Below are positions 10,295-21,080 of a stretch of 32,913 nt of DNA, piece after piece. Below the pieces are notes generated by a model. It had not been told where the DNA came from. It saw only the letters and a list, made by a program, of their open reading frames with translations, and ran no database searches. Position 1 is the first letter of the stretch. Each line of letters opens with the position of its first letter. Both the position numbers and the translations under genes were made by a program. The stretch is taken from contig LRSR01005395.1 in the NCBI GenBank assembly GCA_001579985.1, positions 1 to 32,913 on the forward strand, read 5' to 3'. The stretch is from Hypsibius dujardini (Eukaryota; Tardigrada; Eutardigrada; Parachela; Hypsibiidae).

Positions 10295-10630
10295 GGGCAC
10301 TGGAATGGGCCACTTGACTTTCCCGTACCCTGGAATGGGCCACCGGGCGGCAGGGGGTGCTCTGTCGCAAATTAATAAAAACAAATAAGTCACTGCGTAG
10401 TCAGCGACCTCTACAGTGGACTTTTTCCAATGGTCCAATGGAGCTTTTTATTTCTCTTTTTTAAACATGTTCCAACAATTTTTTTTCATATCTGATACGC
10501 GTTCCACCGAATTATCGATTATTCTCTGTCGTTTAGAACCTTAGTGATAGCCAAAACTTGTATGGAAGTTCTGATTCCAGGGTGGCCCATTCCAGGGTAC
10601 GAGAAAAACAAGTGGCCCATTCCAGTGCCC
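10295..10630. mobile_element. MITE of PIF/Harbinger type (336 bp)
   Basis: Flanked by TAA at 10292-10294 and 10631-10633, the three-base target duplication typical of PIF/Harbinger elements. Terminal inverted repeats of about 50 bp begin GGGCACTGGAATGGGCCAC. Each arm contains the motif TGGAATGGGCCAC twice. The interior of about 230 bp is AT-rich and non-coding. It sits in intron 3 of receptor copy 2, just upstream of the damaged exon 4. Confidence 0.88.
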
Positions 10631-12719
10631 TAAACGACATTAGGTCTAAATAAAAAAATATTTCGAATGATTTTGAATTCGGCATTTGAATAATATTCCA
10701 ATATGGACTGCACTTTCTTCTGCTGAAAGGTAACGACCTTTTTCTACATTAAGAGCGGAAGGTGTGTTTGACTGATCATGTCCAAAAAGTCTCACACACC
10801 GCGGCTTCTGAGGATCCAATCACGTAGGATTGGCTGTAGCTGCTGGGAAACGTTAACGGATGTGCTGGTAAACTTATGACGCGTTAGCAGCACCCCGTAG
10901 AGGGCGGGCATCCGCGACAGCAGCAACAGCGAATAAAACTGATACAAAACACTACTGGTGTCGTACAACAGGAACGTCTTTGTCCAGTTTAATTTCTTAA
11001 ACAGGGCGTATTGGATGATCTGCGGAGCAGAAGTAAATGGAGATGAGGTCACGAAACTGAAAAAGATGGCTCGGTCGGCAATGTTCTCAGTGTAATCATT
11101 GCTGCAACAAACAGACGAGGTGAGTGATCATTCTGTTTCACCCAGCGACTCAATAGCTTTCACGAGAATTTTGATTTACCTTGTTATTAGAAGGGTGTCC
11201 CATCCGGTGGCTAAGTGGCTCATGAAGCGACTCTCCATGCATGCTAGACATTGGGTCGAAACAAAACTGTATTGCGTGAGAAAAAATGGTATACCGGTAC
11301 GTAGAAATCTATCCATAGTTTACGCTCATAGACCAGAAAAGATAGATCGAGGTTCCAGGCATCCTTCCCGTTGAGCAGCTCCCTTCGCCTACGAAAGACA
11401 CAAAGTTTGGTAAGAACAAATGACGTTCGTTTCTTAAAAATGTGTTCCACAGGGGCCATATTTGCTACTGGCTATTACAGTATTCACCAAAAGCACTTCA
11501 TTGAACCAGGATATGAACACTTCATTGTAATTGTGACTTGTTCAGGGTCCTTCCACCTTGGAATCCGACACTTGAAGTATGAGCCAGGGGTACGCAGAAG
11601 CACAATTTTGCATGGAACGTATTCATGAAATTTCTGTTAAACTTCAGCTACCGGATTGCGGCCGAACTTAGCGGGTAAAAATGTCCGTTTTAGAAGAAAA
11701 TATCTGCTGCCAACACGTTTTTGAGATATTTTTTGAAATCCCATTTGCGTTAAGCTGTATTCCCACCAAAATTATTAACTGAAAAAATCTATTGATTTTT
11801 GCCACTAATGAATGTGTCAGACCCATTCAAAGTTGAACAAATGTTAGCGTTGAACCATAAATAGTACAATTCTCCAACCCTTCGTGCTGCGCTCGATTTG
11901 TACAAATTACTCTGAATCATCAGACTGGTGTTTGAATTTCCCATTAACCTCAACGGTTATTTGTAAACGAAATTTGCGATATCGTGCAAACGATTACGAT
12001 TTCTCACGTAGTTGGGAGAATAGCATGGTCGAAATAATTATTGAATAGTACAAAAAGAATTAACAATTTTGCGAGGAAACATGAAGCATCGAGTGTTAAA
12101 GCAATATCTTACGCGAAAATTTGTTACCACATCCTATTCGTCACAACGAGATGCGGGAAGTCTTGATCTGAGGAAGTCTACGCCAAGAAACGTAAGTGCA
12201 AAGCTCAGGCTAACAGAATTGAAATTCAATGTTATATTCAGTGTTATATGCTGTGTTATGCCCTCAAACCCGATCCCTAAGATTCTTTAACAATAAATAT
12301 CCTGATGGGCTTGTTTCAAATTTACAATCCCTGTTAGGTCTTCACATTTCGTAGTCCAGGCTTTTATATATACAGTATAAACAATTTGTATTTATAGAAA
12401 ATCCTCATTGAAATGACTTTCGCTTTAGTCGCATTGTCTTGGACAGAGGATGAAAGCAGATCTCCCCGGCCCAGTTGGTGTAGATATTTTCTGCGAACTG
12501 TTTCCAACCCAGTGTTGAGAGTGGATTTAAAATGAGTTAGCGATGGTGCATCGGACCTGATGAAGTAGCCTGACGATATAATATGCACACCAGCAAAGCA
12601 CCGGCAGGGAGTAGCAACTTTATTCTAGTAAAAATAAGCAATAATCTAGCAAAAGACTATCGTTAGCAAACGCGTTCCTGTAACTAAATATTATTTTTAA
12701 ATATGTGCTATACAGATAA

Positions 12720-14345
12720 GATAATAAAACGTTTCCATAGTAAGTAATACTTATGCTGTAGTATTTACATGCATGTACATACAACCTAGGTGAGTTTTGG
12801 GGACGGCGTATATGTATGATTCGGTAGCTAGATGATTTAACTGAATTATAACTTTACAGTTACGTAAAGCGTGGATGTACATGAAAGATGAATGTGACAG
12901 ATCTTCAAACGTAGGAAAGAAAAATTGACGCCGTGGTCCACGCTGTTTCCCAACGCGCTTTTGACTGGAAACATGCTAGGCCGTCGACAAACTTTCCCTA
13001 GTACACTATGCCGCCAGGGAGTCAAGCGAAACAACAATTATGCCGCGAATATGTTAATTAACAACACACGAGTGCCGTCAACAAACTTTCCCCAATACAC
13101 TCAAGCACTTAAGGGAGTCAAGCGAAACAACCATTATGCCGTGAATACATTAATTATCAACACATGAGTGTCGAAAAGACAATGACATTTCGCCGCCAGA
13201 GAATCAAGCAAACAGCCATTTTCTCATGAATACAGCAATTAGCAACTACCAGAAAACATAAAAAATTTTCACCGGGTGCAATAAATATGGATGTTGAGTT
13301 GAAAAGGTCAAATAAGCGCTCCGCGGACATACATCACGGGGCAATGGGCTACCGATCAAATGTGCTTGCTAAACTTTCTACGTTCTTATATTAATCTTTA
13401 GATTTGGTTATATTGTTGAACCTAACATAATTTTGTGCATACAATTGTGGCAAAATGTTTTTACAGTCTCACTAAACCGTTATATCACTTTGGCTGCCGT
13501 CGTGCTGGCCTTCATCAGAACTTCTTGTACGTGTGGTGTCCTGGCTAAGTTTAATTGCACTGCATTGCGTTGATTTTCTTTATGGACTGCCAGTAACAAT
13601 ACAGCGACCACATTAAAGTACCGAACAGCGTGACAGCAAATGACGCATGCAAAAAGATGAAATATGCTGAGCAACCCCAGACAACTCCTCACATTCCACA
13701 TCAGAGAAAATTCCAATGGAAAAAGTAATATAAAACTAGTTTAACGTTTTGGAAATTCAGTCTGACGAGGGGCGTATAAAACAAAGCTAACTTTACTTGC
13801 CCGGCTTCAAGGTATTTGAAAAGCTTTACGCTACGCAGAGTACGGTACGCTTCAGGACGCGTTAAAGAGCTCCACCGTGTAAAGTCATTCAAGACGAGCG
13901 AATCGTCATGTAAGAGTCTGTTAAACAGGTTCGCCAGCCAAACAATTTGCTTCGCCGATGACGTGCGCCAGAGTTACGAAAGATTAGCAAGCAGGGATCC
14001 AAGTTCCAAGTATTCTTTCCCTTTGCCAACTCTCTCCGCCTAGTAGAACTAAGGTGTATATTGACGACGGATAGTAAAAATGGGAAGTGCTAAGGTTTTG
14101 AGTAGGGTAACGGCTATGGAGGCTGTTTTGGGGGTAATGCCAAAGGTGTCAGGGGTGCACGCCACTCTTATCTCTTGATAAACATGTTTTACAAGTTGTA
14201 ATTTTGAAACTAACTAACGTGCTTGAAACTAACGTGCTTTCATTTTTTTACAGATCGCTCTGCAAACCTACAACGGAAGTGGGATCTCATACCTCATCTA
14301 ACTTTTGCCACCTTACCGCCCTCTTTAGCTGGAATCTTGGTATAA
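12720..14345. repeat. Duplicated spacer upstream of receptor copy 2
   Basis: Counterpart of 7100-9345. It lacks the 700-bp block present at 8520-9220; the junction near 14205 has a short local duplication of the phrase AACTAACGTGCTT. ORFs here are not conserved in frame between the two copies, and I find no gene. Confidence 0.85.
12981..13255 (+). repeat. Tandem repeat, about 95-bp unit, nearly three copies
   Basis: Units start at about 12981 (CCGTCGACAAACTTTCCC), 13075 (CCGTCAACAAACTTTCCC) and a degenerate one near 13170. Each contains GTCAAGCGAAACAAC and ATTATGCCG followed by a TTAATTA stretch. The homologous spacer at 7368-7540 has about one fewer unit. Confidence 0.8.
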
Positions 14346-14696
14346 TGTTTTGGCACAATTGATTTTGTTTTTTTACTTTCAATTTGAATGTAGCCTGGGC
14401 AATTCCCGTAAATTAATCGATCATTCCCATTGGTTTACAAAAAGAAACCTACGCCTATTGGGGCAATGCAATTTTTGATTGGCTAAATTGCTGAAAAAAC
14501 AGGATGGAATCAGGCTTGAAACCACCTTGATGCAGGGCCGACCTATGTGAAATTCGCATTGAAACTCAGGCTGGAAAGCATACAACATTCCAGTCACTTC
14601 ACTCAGCTATTTTGACCGAATTCCAGCATGTTTTAACATAGTCAAAACAGGCTGTAATCAGGAAGGACCCAGTCAAGAGTAATTCGTAAGGATAAA

Positions 14697-17046
14697 CTAC
14701 GTACAACCATACCATAGGGTCGTGCCAGTGACGATTGCCAATCCGAAGGCCAGAGATATACAGAGTCCTAACGTCAAGCTAAATCTTGCTGAGCCTATGT
14801 ACAATATCGGAAAACGACTGGCTTTGGTTCAACGGAAGTTTCCCTATCCATAGTAAATGGAAGAGCAAGGGAAAAGCTCTACAATACCTGCCCCTAAACA
14901 AGCCCGGGAGAGTCCGTCGAATCCACACGGTGGTTCATTCGGTGGCAATGCATCACGGTCAAACCAAGTGGCATTTGGTACGCGCTCCCAGAGGAAGCGA
15001 TCGTCCGATGGGTTTGCAATTGAAGCAAGGTAGGGCTGTGCAAAAAAGGAGACCATGCACCTTACTTGTGAACTTTAGATATGTACCGTTACACAATCCA
15101 CGGCCCGGAGGAAAATATTATATATCGCAACCAACTTGGAATGTTCCGAGCTGAAAGTTGAAGGTGTTAGCGATGTGCGGGTTTTCAATTTGACCGCCGG
15201 CCAGCATGTGGGCTGGCCCAATTTGAAGCTTGAATGTGCGATTCAGTAGCAGTTCGGCAAGGAGTTTTCCACTCGGTGGACGACCGGACCGAACGACCGG
15301 ATCGACCGGACCGACTTGAGGGTTTGCTGCCTGAACAGCCTGCGTAAATTCCAATTTTTTATTGATGTATGAAAATTAGAGATACAAGAAAAAACAATGC
15401 TAAGGTGACCGTTGGGCAAACCGGGCGTTCCCCAAAATTTTAACCCCCCCCCCATAAAAGAATGACCTCTCGCAAAAGATCCCCTTCGCAAGATCCTCCC
15501 TCAAGATCTCCCCCCCCCCGATTCCCCCAAGTTGCTTGAAGTTAAAGCCAGAACGTTTTTGCCTCTTTACATGATAGAGCTTTTCGCCCTCGGCGGTAAT
15601 AAACGTTTTTGTCATCACCTCAAGCAAGCTCACCATCCCTATCCGAGCCGATCTCTAAACAAATACTGTACGCTCCCAATCTCAAAGGTCAATTATGCCC
15701 CACTCCCGCTGATTCACATCAAGCTTGAGCGGATCGCTCAATTCCGTTTACATGTCCGTGAGTGGCCCGTTGGGGTTTTGCCTGACAGGCTATGCTTACC
15801 TTGCTTGATTGAAATGATAATTTCGGTTTCAAAGTTTTGAAGTCAATATAGTTTAAGTGAATCTGTATGAACAACTAAGCGAGCGACTGTCACGGGAGTT
15901 TGCGGGCACCCGGACGCAGTACGGCTTCTTAACTAAATACGTGGTGTAGTGGACTCTGAATCACGTCGACCCGTGCCAAGGAAGGGTTGGAAATATTATT
16001 TGAATACAAGGAACTAGTGAACTGCGAGGATTGCTTATACAAACATGAGATTATATACTCACAGAAATAGAAACATGGTTAATGATTCAGTGAAGAGGAT
16101 ATACTGGACATACAAGAAAAGAAAGAAAGAATACGAAAGAAGGTCGTTGACCAATCGATGTATGTACAGTATGACTCCATAACTAATACAATAACACTAG
16201 ACCAGAGGAGGGGTTATGTGAATATGCGGAACAACGCTAAAAGAGTCGTGACACGACGGAACGCGTTTTCAGGCCAGACCTAAAATTGACCCTTGAAATC
16301 GGGAGCGTACAGTACCAACCACAGTGTACTAACCATTTTTGAGAACAATTCTTAACGATATTTGTCAGTTAAATGAAAAGTAATAATTTCAAAATTAAAT
16401 ACAAGAACTGCATTAACAGATGTGAGCCGCTGTTAACAATCGGGCATGGCCGATGCACCCCACGTTATGATCCAAAACAGACAATCAGGCGTCAAATCAC
16501 CCCTCCCCCTAACTAAGTGAGTCTTTAGATCGGTACATAAATTAAAATCACTCAAAAGTAAATTATTTCTTCTTACTTCGGTCATGAGTTCAACGGCAGT
16601 GTGATTGGGAACAAGCATGTTTAGCATCTGCAAATCAAATCATTTCAGCTAAATTAATCAAGCGGCGTTTAGTGTGAAATAAAAAATATGGGGTGTGGTA
16701 CAAACCATTTCGCATCTCGACGCTGTAATGTTGTATCTGTCTTGAGTGAGTGCTTGCCATTTCAAAATTAGACGCTGTATTGCAGGACTGTTGTATTCGG
16801 ATCCTGTCTCGTCGCTCACAGCAATCAAAATGACAGCGCGATAAGCCGAGCGGACCAGCTGAGCGAAATTACATAATTTGATATAAAATTTAACACCTTA
16901 ATAATTTTCATTCTGTCTTGAATGACAATTCATGATTGATAAGTCGATTTAAACAACAGTAATGGCACCTGATCGTCGCTGTCATTTTTCTGCCAGGTAA
17001 AAGGGTTGCCGGAAGCTCCGCCGAATGGAGCTTGAGCCACAAAAAC
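14697..17046 (-). CDS. Natriuretic-peptide-receptor-like gene, array copy 3 (3' half with transmembrane segment)
   Basis: Exons on the minus strand: about 17046-16969, 16858-16706, 16627-16577, 15339-15136, 15035-14888 and 14794-14697 (stop at 14697-14699). All but the first acceptor have GT-AG signals, and phases agree, giving 243 residues. The sequence includes NPFTWQKNDSDDQ, LVRSAYRAVILIAV, NHTAVELMTEAVQ, LLAELLLNRTFK and the family's juxtamembrane signature NEPPCGFDG..RAC. The last exon is a hydrophobic span (LTLGLCISLAFGLAIVTG) followed by only about eight residues. Thus there is no kinase-homology or guanylyl cyclase domain, a layout like a clearance-type receptor. The first exon lacks an AG acceptor (CAT instead of the AAG of copy 1), and no signal-peptide half is found upstream, so it may be a 5'-truncated relic despite its clean frame. 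Confidence 0.78.
15440..15525. repeat. C-rich tracts in intron of copy 3
   Basis: Runs of C at about 15444-15453 and 15510-15520 within the 1.24-kb intron 15340-16576. The rest of this intron shows no recognisable gene or transposon; ORFs in it are not supported. Confidence 0.6.
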
Positions 17047-17343
17047 ATGTTTTAAAAATGCAAAAGGTCTGCTGCAAGACTGACGTAATCCATTGTACTC
17101 TCGAAGTATGCTAACTCCCCCCCCCCCAATGTACGTTTGCGACTGTAGGTATAGCTGCAAATTAACATAATACGGAGTTTTAACATTTGCTTTCTCGGAC
17201 CACTAGTATTTAACGACCAACATGAATAGCATATAGCTTTACGATAAAATACATGGACGACAACTACATGATAACTAATTATAAACTGTATAACAAATTA
17301 AAAAGTAACAATAAATAACTGAGCAATAAATATAGATAAAAAC

Positions 17344-17632
17344 AATCATGTATAATTATGCATATCTATAAATAATTATAAATAACTACAGAGTACAATG
17401 CTAACATTTGCTCAACTTTGAAGGGTCGCCATACAAAGTTGTTGACAGGGACCTTCTGGAATGCGTCGAGGGAAAAGTATAACTGTATAATCATGTATAA
17501 TTATGCATATCTATAAATAATTATAAATAACTACAGAGTACAATGCTAACATTTGCTCAACTTTGAAGGGTCGCCATACAAAGTTGTTGACAGGGACCTT
17601 CTGGAATGCGTCGAGGGAAAAGTATAACTTTT
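17344..17632 (+). repeat. Two-unit direct repeat, 145 bp, essentially identical
   Basis: AATCATGTATAATTATGCAT at 17344 starts again at 17489; the following 140 or so bases are the same in both units, ending GAGGGAAAAGTATAACT. The near-identity indicates a very recent duplication (or an assembly artefact). The unit contains the reverse complement of part of the dispersed repeat at 9885-9910. Confidence 0.92.
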
Positions 17633-17757
17633 GAAATATTTCATTATACGACACGGATTGATTTATTGATTGAACAGAAAGGGGTTTTTGTTAAATCTGC
17701 ATTACTGGCAAGTTTTGACACAAAGCTTGTAAATTGATATGAAATATCGATATAGAA

Positions 17758-18045
17758 TTGGAGTTATGGAGTTTTTGTATATGTACCGAGGAACAGTATT
17801 GTCAGGTCAAGAGGTACACGGGCCCTTATGGAGTTGGAGTTATAGAGTTACTGTATAGGAACGGTACTGTCAGGTCGAGGGGTACCGCGGGCTCTTACGG
17901 AGTTGGAGTTATGGAATTACTGTATAGGAACAGTACTGTAGTACTGTCAGGTCGAGGGGTACCGGTGGCCCTAATGGAGTTGGAGTTATGGAGTTATTTT
18001 ATAGGTACAGTACTGTCAAGTAAAGGGGTACCAGGGGCCCTACTG
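17758..18045 (+). repeat. Minisatellite block, about four 68-77-bp units
   Basis: Units share GGAGTTGGAGTTATGGAG, TTACTGTATAGGAACAGTAC and GTCAGGTCGAGGGGTACC. Some units insert an extra GTACTGTA, making the palindrome CAGTACTGTAGTACTG. A 97-residue Glu/Leu-rich open frame here is produced by the repeat. Forward orientation, just inside the left end of the larger candidate element. Confidence 0.93.
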
Positions 18046-18358
18046 AATTAAATTTCAAAAAAGGTCCAAACAAGATCTTAGAATGTTGCGTCAGTGGCCC
18101 TTCCCCGGGGAGAAGGATAGATTTCTAGGAATAACGGTAAGACGCAACTACCCAAGGAAAAGAAGTCAAAGTACGGGAATGTGCCAGGATACTCCAACTA
18201 AGTACGTATGGAAAATAGTGACGTATCGCACTTCGCACACCAAAAGCAAAACTGAAGAAGAGATAAACAATCCCACAAAACTATTCGTGATTGCGGCAGA
18301 TAATAAAGTAAGGGGAGTTTCGCTGGTCGTAGGTCGTACTGTTTTTTTGCTCGTTTAG

Positions 18359-18592
18359 CTATTCATGGGTATGGTGCTCCAAACAGCACTCTCGGCAAAT
18401 CCAGTTCTTGCACGTGTCGAAAAGCGAGCAAGGCACAATGCAGTCAGCACGTTTACCACTGCAACACACTCCACAGGGAAGCTCCTTATGTTTCTTTTGA
18501 TGACCAAGGGCAGATCTTCTGCGATGAGTTTTCTTTTGCGGCTGGGACTTCAGCTTTCTTTTCTGCTTGCGCGTAGTCTTCTGGTCGTCCAA
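18359..18592 (-). CDS. Cysteine-rich ORF, possible zinc-binding domain
   Basis: A 77-residue ORF with a very basic N-terminus (KTTRKQKRKLKSQPQKK, then HRRR) followed by a compact cysteine cluster: CGVCC, C, C, C, ICRECC and a final HH. The spacing resembles cysteine clusters of treble-clef or PHD/RING type and those accompanying some transposases, but I cannot assign a family. It may be the first exon of a longer gene, although no convincing donor follows. It lies within the 17700-24325 candidate element, and the nested TIR element ends only 40 bp upstream of its ATG, which would separate it from its promoter. Confidence 0.4.
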   Translation of the reverse strand: MDDQKTTRKQKRKLKSQPQKKTHRRRSALGHQKKHKELPCGVCCSGKRADCIVPCSLFDTCKNWICRECCLEHHTHE

Positions 18593-18632
18593 CTAAACAA
18601 TTGATTTGATGTTTAACTTCACTAGTACTTGG

Positions 18633-19694
18633 GGTGCGTCTCAAATCTGTATCAAAACCCGTAACGTAACCGTAACGGTGTCTCAGATTTGCCGTTTCGG
18701 CAAACCGTACCTCGAGATACGGTTTTCCGAACCAAAAAGATGTGAGACACCGGTATGGTTCGAAACCTTTTCTGTCTCAAATTCGTATCGTACCGTACCA
18801 TACCGCGGTTTTGCCATAACCATAACTCGAATCTTACCCGTGTCTCAAATTATTACGGTTCGAACTAAATTCGTTTTGCGTTACGTCACTTTTCCTTTGT
18901 TTCTGGCTGTATCTCCGTAACCACCTATGGGAGGTGGTTTTTGGGGTATCTCGTTGATCAACCCCGACAGTCGACTGCTTCCTCCAAAATTTTTAGTTTA
19001 AATTGTTCGCGAAGATAAATGTAGTTATAACAATTTTTACGCTTGCTTTAAGAAAACAAATGAACAAAGGCGTCGAAATTAATCATTCGCGATGAGATGT
19101 TTTTCGACGAGTTGATTCGTTTGTTCTTGATTGTGTGCTAAAACATCCATTTCCCGAAAGCGGTGAATTCCTGCCCGAAAACATGATCAATTGCACAATG
19201 GACTGGAGACGCAACTAAATAGGGTGACTGAACTAATCCTCTGCTATTTCATGAAAGAAGTTAGCTCTCTAAAATTTCCGAAGCCTCGCACTGTAGGGGA
19301 GAAAACAAACCAGATCTCCCTGAAGTCGGTCCAGTCAATTGGTCGCTTGATTAGTGGATTGACACGCTGATACGTTGCTCCGGTTGATTGGTTGATTGAT
19401 TGGTGGATTGACACTAATCAGCTGATGCGTTGCTCCGGTTGATTGGTTGATTGATTGGACACTAATTTTAAAAACGATGTGAAACGCGAACCGCAGAAAT
19501 CTGAGACGCCGTTATACCGAACCGCTCCACTGAACCGTACCGAACTAGTCCAAAACGAATCTTTTTTGAAACCGTACCGTACTATCACCGTTCGAAATAC
19601 CGTTCGAAACATTGAGTGTCTCAAATCCGAACCGATGAAACGGTACGGTACAGTTATGGTTCGTTATGGTACAGTTACGAATTTGAGACGCACC
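18633..19694. mobile_element. Nested TIR element, 1,062 bp, non-autonomous
   Basis: Perfect 14-bp terminal inverted repeats GGTGCGTCTCAAAT, flanked by CTTGG at 18628-18632 and 19695-19699. The boundary is ambiguous: with GGGTGCG as terminus, the duplication is TTG. The subterminal parts are dense in GTCTCAAA / TTTGAGAC and in ACCGTACCGTAC motifs on both sides, so the whole can fold back on itself. The interior 18920-19480 has no ORF of note. Superfamily is not assignable from the ends alone. Confidence 0.82.
19350..19465 (+). repeat. Two-unit tandem repeat, about 55 bp, inside the nested TIR element
   Basis: GGATTGACACGCTGATACGT then TGCTCCGGTTGATTGG is followed by a second copy with an inserted TAATCAG. 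Flanking TTGATTGGT/TTGATTGAT units extend the pattern. Confidence 0.8.
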
Positions 19695-19739
19695 CTTGGA
19701 ATCCGTCACATTTCTAGCCACTTTCTCTCGACATAATTC

Positions 19740-21020
19740 TAGCTACTGACAATGCTTACCGCCTCTCATTGCTAATTGAACGAAAGCTCAATTTGTTTAA
19801 ATCTATTCCGAGCCACAGGAAATATCCATTACTATTTAACTCGCTAAATAATAGCAAGTACTTTTTCGTAAAAAAAGCCCATAAAAAAATTTAATTTGGA
19901 ATCAGTTAGTATTGGAAAAATGTTCGAACAACAGGGGCGGAGTAACGGATAATTTCTGATACTGCAATTACGAGTCTCGCTTTTCATGAAATAATGGTCG
20001 CCGACTCCGCTCATCGACGTCGATACATTTCTTAACAAATGCCAATCGATTTAAATAATTTTTCCATCGCAACTAAATACTTTTTTTAACAATTAATAAT
20101 TTAATAATTTTTAAATTCATTAATACGTACTCCCGGCTCGTTTATCGCATTAAATAGTGATCTATATTGTCAGTAAATCTTAATAAGTCAGGCAAAAGAA
20201 TAGCTAGAAACGGGATGGATTCCTCGCACACAAATAAGAAAGGGCAAGCAAGGTCTACCTCATCCGATGACTGATCCCCTGGAAGTTTGACGCTGGTTAG
20301 CTTGTTCGGTGAAATACTGATCTAAAGAGTAGAAACCTTGAGAAGGGGTCAGCAAGTGTGTGATCACACATACATTAGCCATCCCATCCCTGGCACGCAA
20401 ACACAGTGCATGCACCCACCTGTCCTGCCGTGGCGCTCGGTGTAGCTGCTACTAACGCTGGCTGGTCCGCTGGTGCTTCGTGGAGAGCGGTAGCAAAAAA
20501 AGAGTCACTAGTGAATACTTTTGTCCCTCACCAGCCATATTATTATTCGACCAAATAAGTACAGTTTATTTTAAAGCGAATAGTGTCTTATCGAGTACAA
20601 AATTAACGTTTATACTCGGGAAAAATGCGGGCGGGGAGGGGTGTTCTTAAGCAATTATTCAATGTAATAAATAATGTGATAATTGTGACAGTTTTTTCGT
20701 AAAATTTAGACGCATACTTTTAGGAGTTAATATTACTAAGCCGTGCAAATTTATCTTTGAACAAGAGACCAAAAATAAGTCTCTTTAGATTCAAAATTTC
20801 ACGGCATAATAATGGCGTATTTAATTTAGGTTATTCGAAAAATTACTATCTAACATTAATGTTCAAGAAAAATGATTTTAGGATGATTACAGATCATTTT
20901 GTAAAAAGCCATATTGACCAAACAGCGATATGAAAAAGTCACAGACAGGGTTCATTTGCCCTTAGCAAGAGCTTCACTACTGACAGCTCTTCATTTAGTT
21001 AGCGCTGCTTATGCCGATTT
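19740..21020. other. Gene-free AT-rich stretch
   Basis: No ORF, domain, RNA gene or recognisable transposon end. A short segment 20050-20130 is nearly all A and T (TTAATAATTTTTAAATTC-like). It lies between the nested TIR element and the 3' end of the ATPase-like gene. Confidence 0.6.
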
Positions 21021-21080
21021 CCTCAGAGTGCCTCAAGGTCTGGTGGAAAAATAAAAATGGCATCAAAGCAGGTCTTTGCA

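Larger units (their letters stand above)
10024..12660 (-). pseudogene. Natriuretic-peptide-receptor-like gene, array copy 2 (pseudogene, 5' half only)
   Basis: Exons match copy 1 in order: a damaged exon 1 near 12660-12450, exon 2 at 11243-11180 (64 bp, as in copy 1), exon 3 at 11101-10800, exon 4 ending near 10202, exon 5 at 10062-10024 (39 bp, IEATKLNMTFGEH). Exon 3 is open (NWTKTFLLYD, QQLQPILRDW). Lesions: the ATG of copy 1 reads ATA here; exon 1 has small indels and a 129-bp deletion that removes its 3' half and splice donor; exon 4 has a stop in the conserved frame and an indel; exons 6 onward are absent. Intron 3 contains a PIF/Harbinger-type MITE. Intron 2 is 78 bp and represents the uninserted state of the copy 1 intron. 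Confidence 0.82.

Noticed and set aside
12981-13255. CRISPR-like periodic repeat
   Set aside because: Animal DNA; units are contiguous tandem copies with no distinct spacers.
14728-14853. Plus-strand open stretch resembling the start of a receptor ectodomain (VTIANPKARD...)
   Set aside because: The minus strand encodes the membrane span of receptor copy 3 here, with matching splice sites and phases; the plus reading is its shadow.
14786-15154. 122-residue plus-strand ORF
   Set aside because: Antisense to the CGFDG juxtamembrane exon of receptor copy 3; composition is typical of a shadow frame.
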